A stretch of DNA of 36,379 bases from Pelotomaculum isophthalicicum JI (GTDB taxonomy: Bacteria > Bacillota > Desulfotomaculia > Desulfotomaculales > Pelotomaculaceae). The stretch's first letter is position 1, and each line of letters opens with the position of its first letter. The stretch covers positions 1-36,379 of the forward strand of contig NZ_JAKOAV010000036.1 of the NCBI RefSeq assembly GCF_029478095.1. The letters run 5' to 3'. Shown here one piece after another: positions 9,447 to 18,133 of the stretch. A program made the translations under genes and the position numbers. The notes under the pieces were generated by a model. The model was not told the DNA's origin. It was given only the letters and a program-made list of their open reading frames with translations, and made no database searches.

Positions 9447-10097
9447 ATGAAGTTCGAAGGAGTTATTTTTGATTTGGATGGAACACTCGTTGATTCACTT
9501 GAAGATATCGCGGATTCAATGAATAGTGTTCTCCAGGGATGCGGTTTTCCATCTCATGATCTTCGGAGTTATAAGCGATTTATCGGTAACGGGATAAAAA
9601 ACCTCGTGAGTGAAGCACTACCTGAAACTTTTAGAACGGAAGAATTGATTGATAAGTGTTACAATTTTATGGTGGAAAAATATCGTTATAATTTCGTTAA
9701 CAAGACACGGCCTTATGACGGGATTGCCGAAATGCTCACTGAACTGACCGCGCGCAAGATAATATTAACGGTATTTTCCAATAAGGCTGATGAATTAACT
9801 AAGAAAGTTGTAAAAGCTCTATTGCCAAGTTGGAAATTTGAAGCGATAATTGGCTCAAGTAATGATATTCCCAGAAAACCAAATCCCTTCGGTGCCTTGT
9901 TAATAAGCCGGCAATTAAGTATTGCCCCGGAGAACCTAATTTATGTGGGTGATTCAGATCTCGATATGCAGACTGCCAATAGCGCCGGAATGTATGCGGT
10001 TGGGGCTTTATGGGGTTACCGGACAAAGGAAGAATTGGTTTCAAACGGCGCACAGTATTTGTTGTACCGTCCATTGGACTTAATTAAATTATTATAA
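9447..10097 (+). CDS. HAD family hydrolase, phosphoglycolate phosphatase-like
   Basis: The 217-residue protein starts MKFEGVIFDLDGTLVDS, carrying the HAD nucleophile motif DxDGT. Further motifs are VFSNK (motif II Ser), KPNPFG (motif III Lys) and YVGDSDLDMQTANSAG (motif IV acidic pair). An alpha-helical cap lies between motifs I and II, as in Gph/PpaX phosphatases. The frame is open from 9384, but ATG at 9447 has GAAAGGAAG upstream and begins directly at the domain, so I chose it. The exact substrate cannot be told from sequence. Confidence 0.88.
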   Translation: MKFEGVIFDLDGTLVDSLEDIADSMNSVLQGCGFPSHDLRSYKRFIGNGIKNLVSEALPETFRTEELIDKCYNFMVEKYRYNFVNKTRPYDGIAEMLTELTARKIILTVFSNKADELTKKVVKALLPSWKFEAIIGSSNDIPRKPNPFGALLISRQLSIAPENLIYVGDSDLDMQTANSAGMYAVGALWGYRTKEELVSNGAQYLLYRPLDLIKLL

Positions 10098-10193
10098 GCT
10101 AACGCCATAATTAACGTTTCCGACTTATGCATAAATCCGCGGATTATGTTACGGTACGCTACAATTATGCCTTAATGCTGGAGGAGGATAAGA

Positions 10194-10688
10194 ATGATCC
10201 GCCCATGCCATGACAAGGATTTCCAGACGGTATATTCCATCATTAATGATGCCGCACAGGCATATAAAGGGGTCATCCCTGCGGACCGTTGGAAAGAACC
10301 TTATATGTCAAAAAATGAACTTATGCGTGAAATGGATAAGGGCGTTGTTTTCTGGGGGTATGAAGCGGATATCGGATTAGTCGGTGTAATGGGTATCCAA
10401 CATATACAAGATGTGACCCTCATCAGGCATGCTTATGTGCGCACCGACAGTCGCAATCAGGGTATCGGGGGGGAATTGTTGTCTTTTCTCCGCAAGCAAA
10501 CCAATCGCCCAATCCTAATCGGCACCTGGTCTGATGCCGTTTGGGCAATCCGTTTCTACGAGAAACATGGTTTCCGGTTGGTTACTCCGGATGAAAAGGA
10601 ACGGTTGCTAAAGAAATACTGGTCAATCCCTGAGCGTCAAATCGAAACCTCCGTGGTTCTAGCGGAGGAAGAAAGTCAATTTCAATAA
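10194..10688 (+). CDS. GNAT family N-acetyltransferase
   Basis: This 164-residue protein has GNAT core motifs: HAYVRTDSRNQGIGGELLSFL (acetyl-CoA loop QxxGxG, residues 80-100) and AIRFYEKHGFRLV (motif B). A strong GGAGGAGG lies upstream of the ATG. The acceptor substrate is not predictable. It is followed 25 bp later by a second, truncated GNAT frame. Confidence 0.9.
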   Translation: MIRPCHDKDFQTVYSIINDAAQAYKGVIPADRWKEPYMSKNELMREMDKGVVFWGYEADIGLVGVMGIQHIQDVTLIRHAYVRTDSRNQGIGGELLSFLRKQTNRPILIGTWSDAVWAIRFYEKHGFRLVTPDEKERLLKKYWSIPERQIETSVVLAEEESQFQ

Positions 10689-10712
10689 TTTCAAAAGACG
10701 GGACGTCTTAAT

Positions 10713-10952
10713 ATGATTATCGAAAAAGCAATGGCTACAGATGTGGAAGAGATTCTTGCATTACAAAAATTAGCTTATGTTAGTGAAGCGGAAATTTATG
10801 ATGATTTCAGTATCCCGCCACTGGTTCAAACTTTGAAAGAAATAAAAGATGAGTTTAGGAACCAAGTCTTTCTTAAAGCCGTAATAAATGGAACGATAGT
10901 AGGTTCAGTTAGAGCTTATCAGAAAGAAGAAACTTGTTACATAGGGGTATAA
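10713..10952 (+). pseudogene. Truncated GNAT acetyltransferase
   Basis: A 79-residue frame covers the first half of a GNAT domain (MIIEKAMATDVEEILALQKL, VGSVRAYQKEETCYIG). It stops exactly where the acetyl-CoA binding segment should follow. Nothing downstream restores that segment in any frame before the AraC gene, so the rest is deleted. Unlikely to be active. Confidence 0.7.
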
Positions 10953-10985
10953 ATAAATCTTCTTAATTCTAAAGTGGTGGAAGAA

Positions 10986-11882
10986 ATGAATCCTTATGCC
11001 AAACTAATTTAAGAAACAATTGATTATATCGAGGATAATATATCCGGGCAGATGACACTTGCCAGTATATCCGAACGGTTTTGTCTGTCGGGGTATCGCT
11101 TTAACAGATTATTCAGGGTAGTTGTGGGAAAAAGCTTGAAGCAGTATATTCTTGGCCGAAAGCTGACACGGGCGCTGGATAGATTGACCATGACCGGTGA
11201 TTCCATAATTGATATTGCTTATGATTTCGGTTTTAAGTACCCGGAGGTCTTTAGCCGGGCGTTTAAAAAGCAGTTTGGAGTATCTCCGGCCACCTACCGG
11301 GTCGAAAAAAACAAGGTGGACGTTGTTGAGAAGGCTGTAATAATAGATCGTAATATCGCTAATTATCAGGGTATACTGGCGCTCAAAGGAACCAGTGTTT
11401 ATATTGAAGAGCTTTATTTAGAAGGACTATATGTTGATGTTGATATAAACGCCGAAGATTTCGAAATGTTAATGAAATCCACTGGCGAAAGTTTTCTCTC
11501 TAAATCTCAAAACATAGAACACCTGGGACACGATAAGCTTTACAGCGTTGTGAATTGCCACGGGGATGACAGCGGCATATACACTGTATTTTTTGGTAAA
11601 AAGGCCATTAGAGATACCGGTAAGAATAGGTTTGATGTGCGCCGTGTTCCGGGGGGCTGGTATGCGTATTTTGTATATCACGGAGATATGTTTGATATTC
11701 GTTCCATTTTCGTTGATGACCTTTTTCGCTGGCTCAAGGTAAGGGAAATGGAACTCTGTTCAAATGGGGTTGGCATGCTCAGTATTTACGGTAAAGATTA
11801 TCTTCAAAGCCAGGATGTCCGGATTCTTGTCCCCATAAATCGCCCGAATGACAGCAATAAATGTCATGAAGCACGGAGATGA
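10986..11882 (+). pseudogene. AraC family regulator with GyrI-like domain, early in-frame stop
   Basis: From ATG 10986 the frame reads MNPYAKLI, a TAA at 11010-11012, then ETIDYIEDNISGQMTLASISERFCLS, the normal N-terminus of an AraC-type DNA-binding domain. CAA (Gln) to TAA is the simplest change. The frame is then open to 11882, with a possible restart at ATG 11052. The AraC double HTH ends with FGVSPATYR. Residues after about 105 match a GyrI-like small-molecule binding domain (GGWYAYFVYHGD, DLFRWL). Restart at 11052 would remove part of the first helix. It lies 53 bp upstream of the SDR gene, which it may have regulated. Confidence 0.8.
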
Positions 11883-11934
11883 AAAAGCTATAATATATTT
11901 GGCTTTTTTATTTCTCTGAAGGGGGAAGAACGAG

Positions 11935-12784
11935 ATGAAAAGTCTGAAAGGCAAGGTTGCTGTTGTAACGGGCGCAAGTAGAGGTGTGGGAAAAGGAATT
12001 GCTTTAGGATTGGCGGAGTATGGTGCGACGATTTATGTCACAGGCCGTACTGAAAAAGACGACATGTTGCTTGACTTTCTTAAAGGAACAACAATTTATC
12101 AAACTGCTGATGATGTTAATCAAATGGGCGGTGTGGGTATAGCCCATAAATGCGATCATAGTAAAGATGAAGATGTGGAGAGACTTTTTGAAAGGGTGAT
12201 GAATGAGCAAGGCAAGCTGGACATTCTCGTTAACAGTGCTTGGGCTGGAGGGAGTAAGCACGTTCTGGGGGGGTATTTCTTTAATACGCCTTTTTGGAAA
12301 CAGCCGGTCTCTTTATGGGATGACAATTTCAATGTTGGAGTAAGGTCTAATTATATCGCTATCAGATTTGCGGCGGAGATTATGACAAAACAAAAAAGCG
12401 GCTTGATCGTAAATATATCGTTTTATGGTGGAAGGCGTTATTTTAATAACGTATCGTATGGAGTGAGCAAAGCCGCAGTTGATAAATTATCGGCTGACAC
12501 TGCGTACGAATTAAAAGAGTACGGCGTCGCAGTGTTCTCATTATATCCGGGTTCGGTTAGGACAGAAGGTATGGCCGAAGTGGCAAAGTATGATCATTCG
12601 CTTAATATAAATGATATGGAATCTCCGCAGTTTGTCGGCAGATGTGTTGCTGCATTGGGCAAATGATGAAAATGCGATTAAGGAGACTGGAAAAATCCTT
12701 ATTACGGCTGAAGTTGCCCAACGTTACGGGTTCACAGACATAGATGGGAGACAGCCAAGGTCTCAAAGAGAAGAATTATGGTAA
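11935..12784 (+). pseudogene. SDR family oxidoreductase with a C-terminal frameshift
   Basis: Residues 1-243 form a short-chain dehydrogenase: VAVVTGASRGVGKGIA (Rossmann TGxxxGxG), DILVNSAWAGG (NAG-like motif), and YGVSKAAVDKLSAD with the catalytic YxxxK. The frame stops at 12666, but another frame continues NDENAIKETGKILITAEVA to GRQPRSQREELW and ends at 12784. The tail resembles DHRS1-type SDRs. Removing one G from the GGG at about 12658-12660 restores the full protein. GAAGGGGGAAGAACG lies before the ATG. If the shift is real the protein loses its last 40 residues. Confidence 0.8.
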
Positions 12785-12801
12785 AGCTTGAGCAAATAAA
12801 G

Positions 12802-12834
12802 GGGTGAGTCAAAAGACATTTCTTTGACTCACCC
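12802..12834. terminator. Strong hairpin between convergent SDR and lysA genes
   Basis: GGGTGAGTCAAA (12802-12813) pairs perfectly with TTTGACTCACCC (12823-12834), with a 9-nt loop. On the minus strand it is followed by CTTTATTT, which suits termination of lysA. The plus strand lacks a T tract. Confidence 0.65.
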
Positions 12835-12900
12835 TAAAAAGTATAGAATAAGGAAGATTATTAAATTGATTAAAATAACATCGTTTGTATATATTTACAA

Positions 12901-14154
12901 TTATAGCCCGGAAAAATCAAGGGTGGCGAAGTAATCCTCGACCGTTTCGGCCCGCCGGATCATTTTCACGCTTCCGTCGGTTCGCAGTAATAGCTCAGCC
13001 GGCCGCAGCTTGCCGTTGTAGTTGAATCCCATAGCGTGCCCGTGGGCGCCGGTGTCGTGAATGATCAGGATATCACCGATCTCAATCGCCGGCAACTCGC
13101 GGTCAATAGCAAATTTATCGTTATTTTCACATAATGAGCCGGTAACGTCATAAATATGGTCATGCGGCAGGTCCTCTTTGCCGGCTACCGTGATGTGGTG
13201 ATACGCGCCGTACATGCCGGGTCGCATGAGGTCGGCCATGCTGGCGTCCAGCCCGACGTAATTTTTATAAATCTCCTTTTTGTGCAATACTGTAGAAACC
13301 AGGTACCCGTAAGGCCCGGTAATCATCCGGCCGCTTTCCATGGTTAGCTTCAAAGGATGCAGGCCGTTGGAAACGATCTTTTCCTCGTAAACCTGTCTTA
13401 TGCCGTTGCTTAAATAGGACAAGTCAACTGCCTTTTCCCCCGGACGGTACGGTATGCCGATGCCACCGCCGAAGTTCACCATTTCCATGCGAATGCCTAG
13501 TGAACGATATATTTCCACGACCAGATCAAACATCATGCTGGCAGTTTCAATAAAAAAGTTGGGATCTAATTCATTCGAAATAATCATGGTGTGCAGCCCG
13601 CAACGCTTGACTCCTTTGGCCTCAACGATCCTGTAAGCATCCATAAGCTGCCGCCGGGTGAGGCCGTATTTAGATTCCTCGGGATTGCCGATGATGGAGT
13701 TGCCGCCGGACCGGAGGGGCCCGGGATTATAACGGAAGGATATTAGTTCCGGCAAGCCAGCATGCTCCTCCAGGTATTCAATGTGTGTGATATCGTCAAG
13801 GTTAATTACCGCGCCGAGTTTCCTGGCCAAACGGTATTCTTGAGCCGGTGTATTGTTTGAGGAAAACATGATTTCCTCGCCAAGAATGCCGGATTTTTCT
13901 GCCAGGATCAACTCTGCCAGGGAACTGCAATCGGCGCCAAGGCCTTCCTCGTATAAGATCTTTAAGATATACGGGTTGGGTGTGGCTTTTACGGCGAAAT
14001 ACTCCTTAAAACCCGGGGCCCAGTCGAATTCCGTCAGCAATTTACGTGCATTGGCCCGGATAGCCGCTTCATCGTATATGTGAAAAGGGGTTGGATATCG
14101 TGTAATAATCTGGCTTAGCTGTTCCTTGGAAAGGGGTACATTTTTTACTGGCAT
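12901..14154 (-). CDS. lysA: Diaminopimelate decarboxylase
   Basis: This 417-residue PLP enzyme of the alanine-racemase-fold decarboxylase group converts meso-diaminopimelate to lysine. Lys56 in EYFAVKATPNP is the PLP lysine. NFGGGIGIPY is the phosphate-binding glycine loop, ESGRMITGPYGYL lies in the barrel C-terminal part, and TGSLCENNDKF carries the active-site Cys contributed across the dimer. The motif reads CENND rather than the commoner CESxD, so a related amino-acid decarboxylase is possible. GGAGG sits 7 bp before the ATG on the minus strand. It is monocistronic. Confidence 0.85.
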   Translation of the reverse strand: MPVKNVPLSKEQLSQIITRYPTPFHIYDEAAIRANARKLLTEFDWAPGFKEYFAVKATPNPYILKILYEEGLGADCSSLAELILAEKSGILGEEIMFSSNNTPAQEYRLARKLGAVINLDDITHIEYLEEHAGLPELISFRYNPGPLRSGGNSIIGNPEESKYGLTRRQLMDAYRIVEAKGVKRCGLHTMIISNELDPNFFIETASMMFDLVVEIYRSLGIRMEMVNFGGGIGIPYRPGEKAVDLSYLSNGIRQVYEEKIVSNGLHPLKLTMESGRMITGPYGYLVSTVLHKKEIYKNYVGLDASMADLMRPGMYGAYHHITVAGKEDLPHDHIYDVTGSLCENNDKFAIDRELPAIEIGDILIIHDTGAHGHAMGFNYNGKLRPAELLLRTDGSVKMIRRAETVEDYFATLDFSGL

Positions 14155-14269
14155 TTGAATTCCTCCAAATTTCGACTTACTGGTAGATTATAAAATTGAT
14201 AAGCCCATTCGTGCAATACTACTAAGGGGATTTATTTTAGAAAAGATTTTTTGAAACGTGGTGATTTAG

Positions 14270-15334
14270 GTGTATAAAAGCATTGGTAAAATTTCAAAAA
14301 AAGCAGGTCTTAGTCCAGGTTCTCTAATCTATATCGGGGAGGAAAGAAATGAAAAAACAAAGATAACGTTGTTTAATTATGATGAGCAGAGTTTTCAGGA
14401 GAAACAGATTGAGACAGTTGACGAGTGTCTTTCATTCAAAGATAGTCCGGCTGTGACGTGGATCAATATCGACGGTTTACATCAGGTTGAGATTGTAGAA
14501 AATATAGGTCAATGTTTTGGACTTCACCCGCTGCTTTTGGAGGATATTTTAGATACCGGTCACCGTCCAAAGATGGAGGACTATGGCGAATATGTCCATG
14601 TTATTCTGAAGATGTTGTTTTTTGATGAAAACAGTAATAACGTGGTTACAGAACAGATAAGTATAATACTTGGTTCACATTATGTCCTTTCTTTCCAGGA
14701 AAGAGAAGGAGAAATTTTTAATCAGCTCAAGGAACGTATCAGGAGCGGATTAGGCCGCGTAAGAAAAATGGGGGCTGATTATCTTTTTTATGCCTTGATA
14801 GACTCAATTGTCGACAGCTATTTTGTGGTCTTGGAAAAACTGGGGGAAAAAATTGAGTTGCTGGAAGAAAGGCTGGTGACGAATCCGTCACCTGTAACTT
14901 TAAAAGCAATCCATAAATTAAAAACCGGCATGATATTTCTCAGCAAGTCGGTCTGGCCTTTGAGAGAGGTCATCAGCGGGCTGGAAAGGGGCGAAACACC
15001 GCTGATTAAGGAACCCACCGGAATTTATCTCAGGGATGTTTACGATCATACGATTCAGGTGATCGACACTTTAGAAACATACCGGGACATGATTACCGGG
15101 ATGTTGGACATCTATCTTACGAGCATCAATAATAAAATCAGCGAGATAATGAAAGTCTTAACGGTTATTACTACAATATTTATTCCCCTCACTTTCATAG
15201 CGGGTGTGTATGGAATGAATTTCGAATACATGCCTGAGTTACAGTGGCGTTGGGGCTATCCCGCGGTTTTGTCGGTCATGATTATTATTGGAGTATTGAT
15301 GGGGTTTTATTTTAAGAGAAGAAAATGGCTGTAA
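14270..15334 (+). CDS. corA: CorA family magnesium/cobalt transporter
   Basis: This 354-residue protein has the large cytoplasmic N-terminal domain typical of CorA, a long helix region (residues 180-300), and two C-terminal membrane segments. The signature GMN is at residues 315-317 (FIAGVYGMNFEYMPEL), in the pore loop between the helices. The lysine/arginine-rich tail KRRKWL is usual. The GTG start matches the family N-terminus (KISKKAGLSPGSL). The ribosome binding site is weak. Confidence 0.92.
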   Translation: MYKSIGKISKKAGLSPGSLIYIGEERNEKTKITLFNYDEQSFQEKQIETVDECLSFKDSPAVTWINIDGLHQVEIVENIGQCFGLHPLLLEDILDTGHRPKMEDYGEYVHVILKMLFFDENSNNVVTEQISIILGSHYVLSFQEREGEIFNQLKERIRSGLGRVRKMGADYLFYALIDSIVDSYFVVLEKLGEKIELLEERLVTNPSPVTLKAIHKLKTGMIFLSKSVWPLREVISGLERGETPLIKEPTGIYLRDVYDHTIQVIDTLETYRDMITGMLDIYLTSINNKISEIMKVLTVITTIFIPLTFIAGVYGMNFEYMPELQWRWGYPAVLSVMIIIGVLMGFYFKRRKWL

Positions 15335-15351
15335 GATTGGATGGTGTAATT

Positions 15352-15370
15352 AACAGGCCAATTGGCTGTT
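15352..15370. promoter_or_regulatory. Near-perfect 19-bp palindrome
   Basis: AACAGgCCAATTGGcTGTT, with one mismatched pair, lies just after corA. It has no T tract, so an operator for a dimeric regulator is more likely than a terminator. The protein that would bind it is not known. Confidence 0.35.
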
Positions 15371-15431
15371 GTCTGCCTCGCAAAAGGGAATATACTTATC
15401 TTTAAGTATTCCAATTTAAGGGGAGATAAGT

Positions 15432-16031
15432 ATGAATTATACTTTTGCCGAGCGGGTCAGCCAGATGAAAAGTTCGGTCATTCGTGAGATATTGAAAGTT
15501 ACCGAATTAATAACTCTGCCAAAAGAAGGGGGTGGCATTATGGTTTTACATTATGAGCCGATGACTGAAAAACATGGCAAGGAAATAATTGATATCTTTA
15601 ATTATTATGTGGAAAACAGTTATGCAGCCTACCCGGAGCAAAAGCTTCTATACGATTTTTTCAACAAGTTCCTGGAGATGACCAGGGGATATCCGGCCTT
15701 TATAATTAAAAATATTACTGGGAAGATTGTGGGATTTTGTTTCCTGAGAGCACATAATCCCTTGCCGGTGTTCAGAGAAACAGCAGAAATCAGTTATTTT
15801 TTAAAAGAGGATGAGGTGGGAAAAGGAATAGGGAAGTATGCTTTAGGGCTACTTGAGAAAGAAGGCAAAGCAATGGGAATAAAGTACATTTTGGCAAGCA
15901 TATCATCGTATAATGAGCAAAGTTTGTGCTTTCATAAAAAAAACGGGTTTATTGAATGCGGCAGGTTTCGTAATATTGGTAAGAAGAAAGGAAAAAACTT
16001 TGATGTGGTTTGGATGGAGAAAGAAATTTAA
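15432..16031 (+). CDS. GNAT acetyltransferase preceded in frame by an aminotransferase N-terminal fragment
   Basis: The frame from ATG 15432 gives 199 residues. Residues 1-30 (FAERVSQMKSSVIREILKVTE) look like the start of a LysN/2-aminoadipate-type PLP aminotransferase, not a GNAT. At ATG 15540, behind AAGAAGGGGGTGG, a complete GNAT of the phosphinothricin acetyltransferase type begins (VLHYEPMTEKHGKEIIDIFN). It has acetyl-CoA motif DEVGKGIGKYAL and motif B SLCFHKKNGF. Both starts have good ribosome binding sites (GGGGAGA at 15420-15426 for the first). I take 15540 as the native GNAT start and the upstream codons as a fused remnant. Confidence 0.85.
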   Translation: MNYTFAERVSQMKSSVIREILKVTELITLPKEGGGIMVLHYEPMTEKHGKEIIDIFNYYVENSYAAYPEQKLLYDFFNKFLEMTRGYPAFIIKNITGKIVGFCFLRAHNPLPVFRETAEISYFLKEDEVGKGIGKYALGLLEKEGKAMGIKYILASISSYNEQSLCFHKKNGFIECGRFRNIGKKKGKNFDVVWMEKEI

Positions 16032-16058
16032 TAGCTAGGAACTTTAGTTAGAATCCTC

Positions 16059-16108
16059 TGTAAACATGAGGGGGAAGAGTTTTTAACAACGGTGCCGGTT
16101 TAGTATTA
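16059..16108 (+). repeat. Dispersed 50-nt direct repeat, copy 1
   Basis: This stretch aligns without gaps to 18291-18340, with 41 of 50 positions identical by eye. The shared core is GTTTTTAACAA followed by GTGCCGGTTTAG. It lies just downstream of the GNAT gene and, with copy 2, brackets the sigma/anti-sigma cluster. Confidence 0.65.
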
Positions 16109-16145
16109 CATGACAACTTTTCGGTTGTTCTGAAAAATCTAAACT

Positions 16146-16177
16146 AAAATAGGATGAGGCCCGCCTCATCCTATTTT
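16146..16177. terminator. Bidirectional terminator between convergent genes
   Basis: A 15-bp perfect stem, AAAATAGGATGAGGC (16146-16160) with its complement at 16163-16177, has a 2-nt loop. The A and T ends give a U tract on both strands. It serves the GNAT gene (+) and the polymer-forming protein gene (-). Confidence 0.85.
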
Positions 16178-16215
16178 AATAGATGCCATTATACTTACAG
16201 AACCATTTAATGTGA

Positions 16216-17370
16216 CTAATGCTCGAGCTGCGTACCGCCTTGCCGCCAGTGATAAATAGCCAGAAAAGCTGCTCCCATGGCCAGGCAGACCGTGGCAATG
16301 CTCATGAGCAGGCCTACTATCGGGATGCTGGTTAACAACAGTAGCAGCGCAAACCCGAGCAAGAATGGCAGGATGGAATTAACCCGTCCGGCCCAGCCGA
16401 AGCGAGCGGCCAGCAGCCGGCCAATAAAGTCCCCAACAATAATTTTGGCGGCGTAAAGGAGTATCAAATAAGCTGCCATCAGGATTAAGGAAAGTGGGAT
16501 GGCGATAACCGTAATTAACAGCAACAAGATCACTAACGGGGTTATCAGCAGCAGCAACAGGCCCCAACCGAACGAATGGCCGGGTGACTGCCGCATGTTT
16601 TGGCTGAGAAGGTTCCATATTCCTGGGGAAATCAGGGTCAGGACACCCCAGAACAAAACGCCCGCGGCAAACCAGGCCAGCGCTCCCAGCCAGTTAAAGC
16701 CTCTATGCTGGCGTTGTGTTGGCGTCTTAGGTTCAAGATACTCCCACTTGGTTGTTCCCGCAATTTGAGCACCGGAAGCGACAGTGGCCTCGTGCGGTGC
16801 GCCGTAATAAAGATTGCCACCGACGACGGCAGCGGGACCAAGTCTCAGGTCCTCAACTCTCCATAAATTAACGTCGTTCCCTATCGCGCCGTTTAGCCGC
16901 ACTGTCCCGCCTGCTCCCAGGTACTGGCGGCCGACTGTGCCTGAAACGGTGATCTGGTTGGCAAAAATCAGCGCGTCGCGGTTCACCCTGGAGCCATCCA
17001 ACTGCCTCACCTCACTGGCTGCGGCAGTCAAGCTTTGTCCCAGTTCGCCTTTAAGATCTATATCCTGAGCCGCACATCGCGCGTCCCCGCCAACTTCGCC
17101 GTTGATCCGGATGGTGCGTGCCGCAGCCAGGAGGTCCCCGTTGACATTACCATTAATAATGACGGTCTGTCCGGCGGCAAAGACATCTCCATCCACGTCC
17201 GCGTCAATCACAATTTCGTTACCGGCCACGAATAGCGGCCCCTTGAGAGCACCTGCCGGGATCGTGACATTGTCTCCATTTCTTATCTCCACTGCTAGCG
17301 CTGGGGCTGTTAAAGACAGCAACACCAGTAAAACGAGAGCCGGAACCAGCCATTTTTTTCTTTTAAACAT
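16216..17370 (-). CDS. Exported polymer-forming (bactofilin-like) protein with C-terminal membrane domain
   Basis: The 384-residue protein has an N-terminal signal segment (residues 6-27, ending PALA). A right-handed beta-helix follows (about 30-200), made of short repeats such as GNEIVIDADVDGDVFAAGQTVIINGNVNGDL, typical of polymer-forming cytoskeletal (bactofilin) repeats. Residues 225-380 carry four to five hydrophobic helices. The fold faces outward if the signal is cleaved or anchored, unlike cytoplasmic bactofilins. It overlaps the anti-sigma gene by 8 bp, so the two are translationally coupled and likely form one regulon. Confidence 0.8.
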   Translation of the reverse strand: MFKRKKWLVPALVLLVLLSLTAPALAVEIRNGDNVTIPAGALKGPLFVAGNEIVIDADVDGDVFAAGQTVIINGNVNGDLLAAARTIRINGEVGGDARCAAQDIDLKGELGQSLTAAASEVRQLDGSRVNRDALIFANQITVSGTVGRQYLGAGGTVRLNGAIGNDVNLWRVEDLRLGPAAVVGGNLYYGAPHEATVASGAQIAGTTKWEYLEPKTPTQRQHRGFNWLGALAWFAAGVLFWGVLTLISPGIWNLLSQNMRQSPGHSFGWGLLLLLITPLVILLLLITVIAIPLSLILMAAYLILLYAAKIIVGDFIGRLLAARFGWAGRVNSILPFLLGFALLLLLTSIPIVGLLMSIATVCLAMGAAFLAIYHWRQGGTQLEH

Positions 17371-17875
17371 TTGCTCGTCCTCCTGTAAGTAATTTTAATT
17401 TCATCAATAGCAGTGGGACAGTGAACAGGGTCAGGACCGGTAATACCGGACTCCCCCGCAGGGCGTTCCCGGCGAGGATCAATGTCATTCTTGCTGTTTC
17501 AAGGCAAGCTCGCAACAGCAAATCCCCACCCACCAGCAGGAGCAGGATATCCCGCAACTGAGCGAGCAGCGGCAGCCACGCCATCCTTAGCGCCACCAAG
17601 GCTGAAGTTAGCCCCAGTAGCGGCAAGAAGAACCACAACCAGTAGATGCCCATCTCAGAGTAACTGGCAAGCCGGCGTTCAATATGGACCGCTAGATCGG
17701 GGGGAACCGGTATTGCCAGTGCCGCCGCGATCATTTCGTTTTCCTCCCGGATTACGGCGACTCTGGTGGAACAAGTCAGGCATTGTGCCAGGTGGCGCTC
17801 TACTTCGGAGTGTTGGTCCGGAGGTAGTTCTCCATCAAGATAGCATTCCCAGATCATATCGCTGGGGCATGGCAT
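17363..17875 (-). CDS. Anti-sigma factor with zinc-finger (zf-HC2) domain
   Basis: The 170-residue protein starts with a zf-HC2 anti-sigma domain: CYLDGELPPDQHSEVERHLAQC and LTC, giving the His-x3-Cys-x2-Cys zinc site at about residues 27-35. Two or three membrane helices follow (residues 77-165), so it would hold an ECF sigma factor at the membrane. TAGGAGG-like sequence lies 5' of the ATG. The cognate sigma gene directly upstream is truncated, so this anti-sigma factor appears orphaned. Confidence 0.85.
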   Translation of the reverse strand: MPCPSDMIWECYLDGELPPDQHSEVERHLAQCLTCSTRVAVIREENEMIAAALAIPVPPDLAVHIERRLASYSEMGIYWLWFFLPLLGLTSALVALRMAWLPLLAQLRDILLLLVGGDLLLRACLETARMTLILAGNALRGSPVLPVLTLFTVPLLLMKLKLLTGGRANV

Positions 17876-17889
17876 TCCACATACACCTC

Positions 17890-18133
17890 CTAAAACTGGT
17901 CCAATTTTTTTCTTAGTTTCTCCCGTGCCCGGTGCAGCCGGGTACCTACAGTTGGCTCAGGAATTCCCAGGACAGCTGCGATTTCCGCATAGCTTAACCC
18001 CTGGTAGTAACGCAGAAACACGATTGCACGTTCCCGCTCCGGCAGTCCGGCCACAGCCCGCCGTACTGAAACCTGTTCAGCAGAGTCTAGCATTGTCTGT
18101 TCCGGTCCGGGGGGCGGTGTCCTTTCATATATT
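17890..18133 (-). pseudogene. ECF sigma factor, only region 4 remains
   Basis: From ATG at 18093 the frame gives 67 residues covering sigma region 4: LPERERAIVFLRYYQGLSYAEIAAVLGIPEPTV and the HTH recognition helix GTRLHRAREKLRKKL. The frame continues upstream as a Pro-rich linker (TPPPGPEQTML) and then becomes AT-rich with a stop. Region 2, which binds core polymerase and the -10 element, is missing. ECF factors are usually 160-200 residues. The protein could not act as a sigma factor. It sits 15 bp upstream of the anti-sigma gene. Confidence 0.85.

Noticed and set aside
16059-16108. Known riboswitch as explanation for the 50-nt repeat
   Set aside because: I compared it by eye with cobalamin, TPP and cyclic-di-GMP consensus cores and found no match; it also lies downstream of a gene in copy 1.
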